A DNA stretch of 64,000 nucleotides from Cardinalis cardinalis (taxonomy: Eukaryota > Chordata > Aves > Passeriformes > Cardinalidae), in NCBI GenBank assembly GCA_014549065.1, contig JACDOX010000426.1, positions 198,878 to 262,877 on the forward strand, written 5' to 3'. The notes below the pieces were generated by a model, which saw only the letters and a list, made by a program, of their open reading frames with translations, was not told the DNA's origin and ran no database searches. Made by a program: the position numbers and the translations under genes. The stretch's first letter is position 1; the number at the start of each line of letters is the position of its first letter. Shown here piece after piece: positions 61,211 through 64,000 of the stretch.

Positions 61211-64000
61211 CCACACTGACCATTGCTCTGTGACCCACTTTGGTCCTGCTCAAGTGACACTGGAAACTCCCCAAGGACTCAGGATACTTTGTCCTACCCA
61301 AAACATACACAGNCACATAGACAAAATTTGTCTTTCTAGCTTCTGAGACTGCTTCTCAGTTTTCTCCATCTGACTGAGAGTTAAATTAACTATGAGACAT
61401 CAACAACTGAAATCTGACAGACAGGGACAACTTAAGTCTGGGAGGAACTAGAACCCAAACAAATAGAAATTGAATTTTGATTGGCCNGTAGCATTGCTTA
61501 CCAAAAAGCACAACATGCATTAGTTGATTCTGAGTAGATTGCTGGAACATTAGTTCACAAATCACAATAAACGTCCTTGATTTTCACAGCAGCTTTAGAT
61601 TTTGTTCTTTGCTTGTTTTTAATCAAAGTGGGATTCAATCCAGGGTTGTAAGGAAAGAATACCAAAGGTAAGGCTCAGTGAAGTTGTGACAGTGACTATA
61701 CCAGACACAGCTCATCTCAGACGCAGCAGCTGCTGCAGGAGCCACAGGCTGCAGAGGCACAGGTTGGACAAGTGGCTCTGTGAAGCTGCAGACCCCAAAC
61801 AGAATTCCCCCAGAAGAGCAGTGGAACACCCTGGAAAATCCACACACCTCTGGAATAACCTGCCTTTCTCACAGAGCACTGCTGCACCCTGAGCATGCCA
61901 ATCAGGGCTGAAGTTAGGTGAGATGAAAGCCAACCCAAGTAACTTTCATTTTCCCTTTGCCTCCAATTATTTGAGAGAAATTTTACGAAAGGCTTATCAC
62001 TGCTGAGCAACTTCCCAAAAATCTACCCACTTTGACACATACCATAACTTATTACCTGAGAAAAAACCAGCCTTTAAAGGGACTCTTGAAAGCACAGAGC
62101 ACTGCAACCAGTGATGTTACAAATCAAGCTACATTTGAAATCTGTGAGAGGCCCTCATCCCTACCCTCCCTTCTCTAGCAACAGGGAGAACTTGTTTATC
62201 CAGAAAACTGGATTACAAACTCTGCCTCAAGCTGCTGTGAGTCAAGCTTTCATATTAGATTGGTTGAGCTGCTGTTGTTTTTTTTCTTATGGTTTTTCTT
62301 TTGATTCCCCTAAAAAACTACTGAGGGAATTTCGGGTGGGATTTAGCTTTTGTAACTGGGAATAGAAAGGAAAACTTTAACTAAGTAATAACTTTTCTGT
62401 ACATAGCATTTATTTGTGTGGTACTGCACACACATGATTAGTTATAATTTACTTTACTGCCAAGGTTTTTCTGAGGCTTTGTTTTTCAAAGGGCAATCAC
62501 TTCTGGCTTTTAATGTTAGTTCCAGACATTGTTTGAACTTGGTTTATGCTCTACTAGTAAGTCCTTAGTATATTATTTCTAAAAGTTCACATTTCCAATT
62601 GGATTTAGCTGCCTAGCAGAGCATGCCTTTAATCATAATCAACAACAACAGCATGGCAGCAAAGTAAGAAACAAAATCAAACCAAAGTCATAGAAAACAT
62701 GTCATGATCTGGTTCCTAGATAATATTTAATTGCATTTGCTCGAGACAGTGCCTTTCACAGAGATGTGTCACTGGAGTAGTCAAGCACTCCTTCACATGC
62801 CAGCCACTACCAAAAAGCCCGATTGTTTCAGACAACTGAAATAATTGTTTGGAAACAATGGAAATCAATGGAAAACAAAAAAATCTCCCTTCACTTGGCT
62901 GCACAGGGCAACCCAATCTCCTACACCCTAGAAAAGCACACGTGCTTTGCACCTGGCAAGCCAAAGGGCCATTTATGAAAGCCAGCACCTTTCAGACATG
63001 CCATAACTTTGGCAGAGAGAAGTTACTTAACATGTCCTTGATCTAGCAAAGATTCAGATATATAACTTGTGAATTTTAAATCAAGTTCTTTGATTTCATT
63101 ACAAGGCAGCATTTTTCACCCATTATATATTGTCTCAATGTTAATTAAAGAGCACACTGTGTAATTCTATTAACTATACACACCTAGACAAGAATTCTTT
63201 TTTGAGAACATGATAATTGAATTTACTTTCCTTTTGTGTTAAGAAACTGAAGTAATACTAAAACTTAGCCAAATGTTTTTCATACATTTAAAGACACAGA
63301 TATATTAAGACTATGAGGGAAGTATGTATGAAATATTTATGCAAATAAAAAAGTAATTTCATATATGTTTCTACTCATGAAAAAGTCCCAAGATAAAACA
63401 GAACAATAATGCCTCACAGTATTAAGCAGAAATGAGAAAACAAACCAATCCCCAGACAGGCTTTGTAAATCATATCAGCAGCTCTTGAGGTGTGTCTTTT
63501 GCTTCCCAGTGATTTGGTCTAGAAAGTCTAGACTGTAAATCCTTCTTGTACAGGACTTACACAAAATTTACAACTGAAAATGTGTAAAACTAAAAGCAAA
63601 CAGCAGCACAGTATTGCAATATTTGTGAAGTCAAAATGCCAATTAAATGTTTCTCTTCCCAGCCAGCCTCTCTGTGGAGCACACAGGAAACACGAGCAGT
63701 GCACAAATGAGAGTTACCATCCACACATCCATGTCCTGCCAACCAGCTGTGTGCAGCAAAAGCTTAACTCACATACCAAGGGACACAGGTGTAAAAACAA
63801 TCAGGGTTTTAGCATCAGTAAAGGATCATCATTTTCATGAGCATCATCGTTTTCCCACCTCAGGTATTTCCAATGAAATATCACTTCCCTGAAATATCAT
63901 TCAAACTGCATCCAAACCCAACATAAACTTCCCCCAGAGAGCCAAGGACTAAAATATTGTCCACTCAGCATTTAACACACAATTTTTAAAAAAAAACATA
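61211..64000. other. Non-coding to the right edge, nothing recognised
   Basis: No supported exon, LTR or CR1 was found. Overlapping open frames on both strands at 61.6-62.0 kb sit in a GC-richer patch without splice support. The promoter of the long transcript, if it lies to the right, is not identifiable in this stretch. Confidence 0.45.

Noticed and set aside
61635..62010. Overlapping open frames on both strands in a GC-richer patch
   Set aside because: No splice sites in agreement and no recognisable motif; frames overlap on both strands as in non-coding DNA.
1..64000. CRISPR array, bacterial operon, phage or tRNA/rRNA genes
   Set aside because: No regularly spaced repeats, no dense coding and no tRNA box sequences were seen. 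The window has vertebrate intron and retroelement character throughout.

Overview
The window looks like nuclear DNA of a bird, most likely a songbird. It is AT-rich and mostly non-coding. It carries truncated CR1 LINE 3' ends of avian type, several solo retroviral LTRs, one strong CpG island, and short exons separated by long introns. No bacterial-style gene, CRISPR array, tRNA or rRNA is visible. About fifty isolated N bases are scattered through it.

The only well-supported gene is on the minus strand. From right to left it has an internal-type exon at 41534-41731, a CpG-island first exon at 19734-19779 that starts with ATG and encodes 15 residues, a shared exon at 2372-2584 and another exon at 1412-1483. 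Every junction is GT/AG. The three internal exons all enter and leave in phase 1, and the CpG-island exon leaves in phase 1, so either upstream exon can splice in frame to the exon at 2372-2584. This suggests two transcript forms: a long one from a promoter to the right of 41.7 kb, and a short one from the CpG island. The gene continues leftward beyond the window. I do not recognise the protein from its sequence.

Region by region: 1-2.6 kb holds the two leftmost exons. 2.6-19.7 kb is a long intron with two solo LTRs of one family (2898-3268, 12502-12850), another LTR (about 8205-8949), an R/U5 LTR fragment (about 10600-10734) and a possible plus-strand antisense exon (4786-4926). 19.28-20.11 kb is the CpG island. 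20.1-41.5 kb is an intron of the long form, or 5' flank of the short form, with an old CR1 and one solo LTR. 41.7-64 kb is non-coding as far as I can see, but rich in retroelements: three CR1 pieces, three more solo LTRs, and an older LTR split by one of them.

The six solo LTRs are one extended family in at least three structural types. Four have perfect or near-perfect 6-bp target duplications, a fifth has one if its terminal base has mutated, and the sixth has an imperfect one; this length points to a class II (ERVK-like) integrase. No internal viral coding sequence was seen. Other structures of note are a 44-bp near-perfect palindrome at 59.2 kb and an unexplained repeat pair at 48-51 kb, one copy of which carries a perfect local hairpin that looks like a template-switch insertion.
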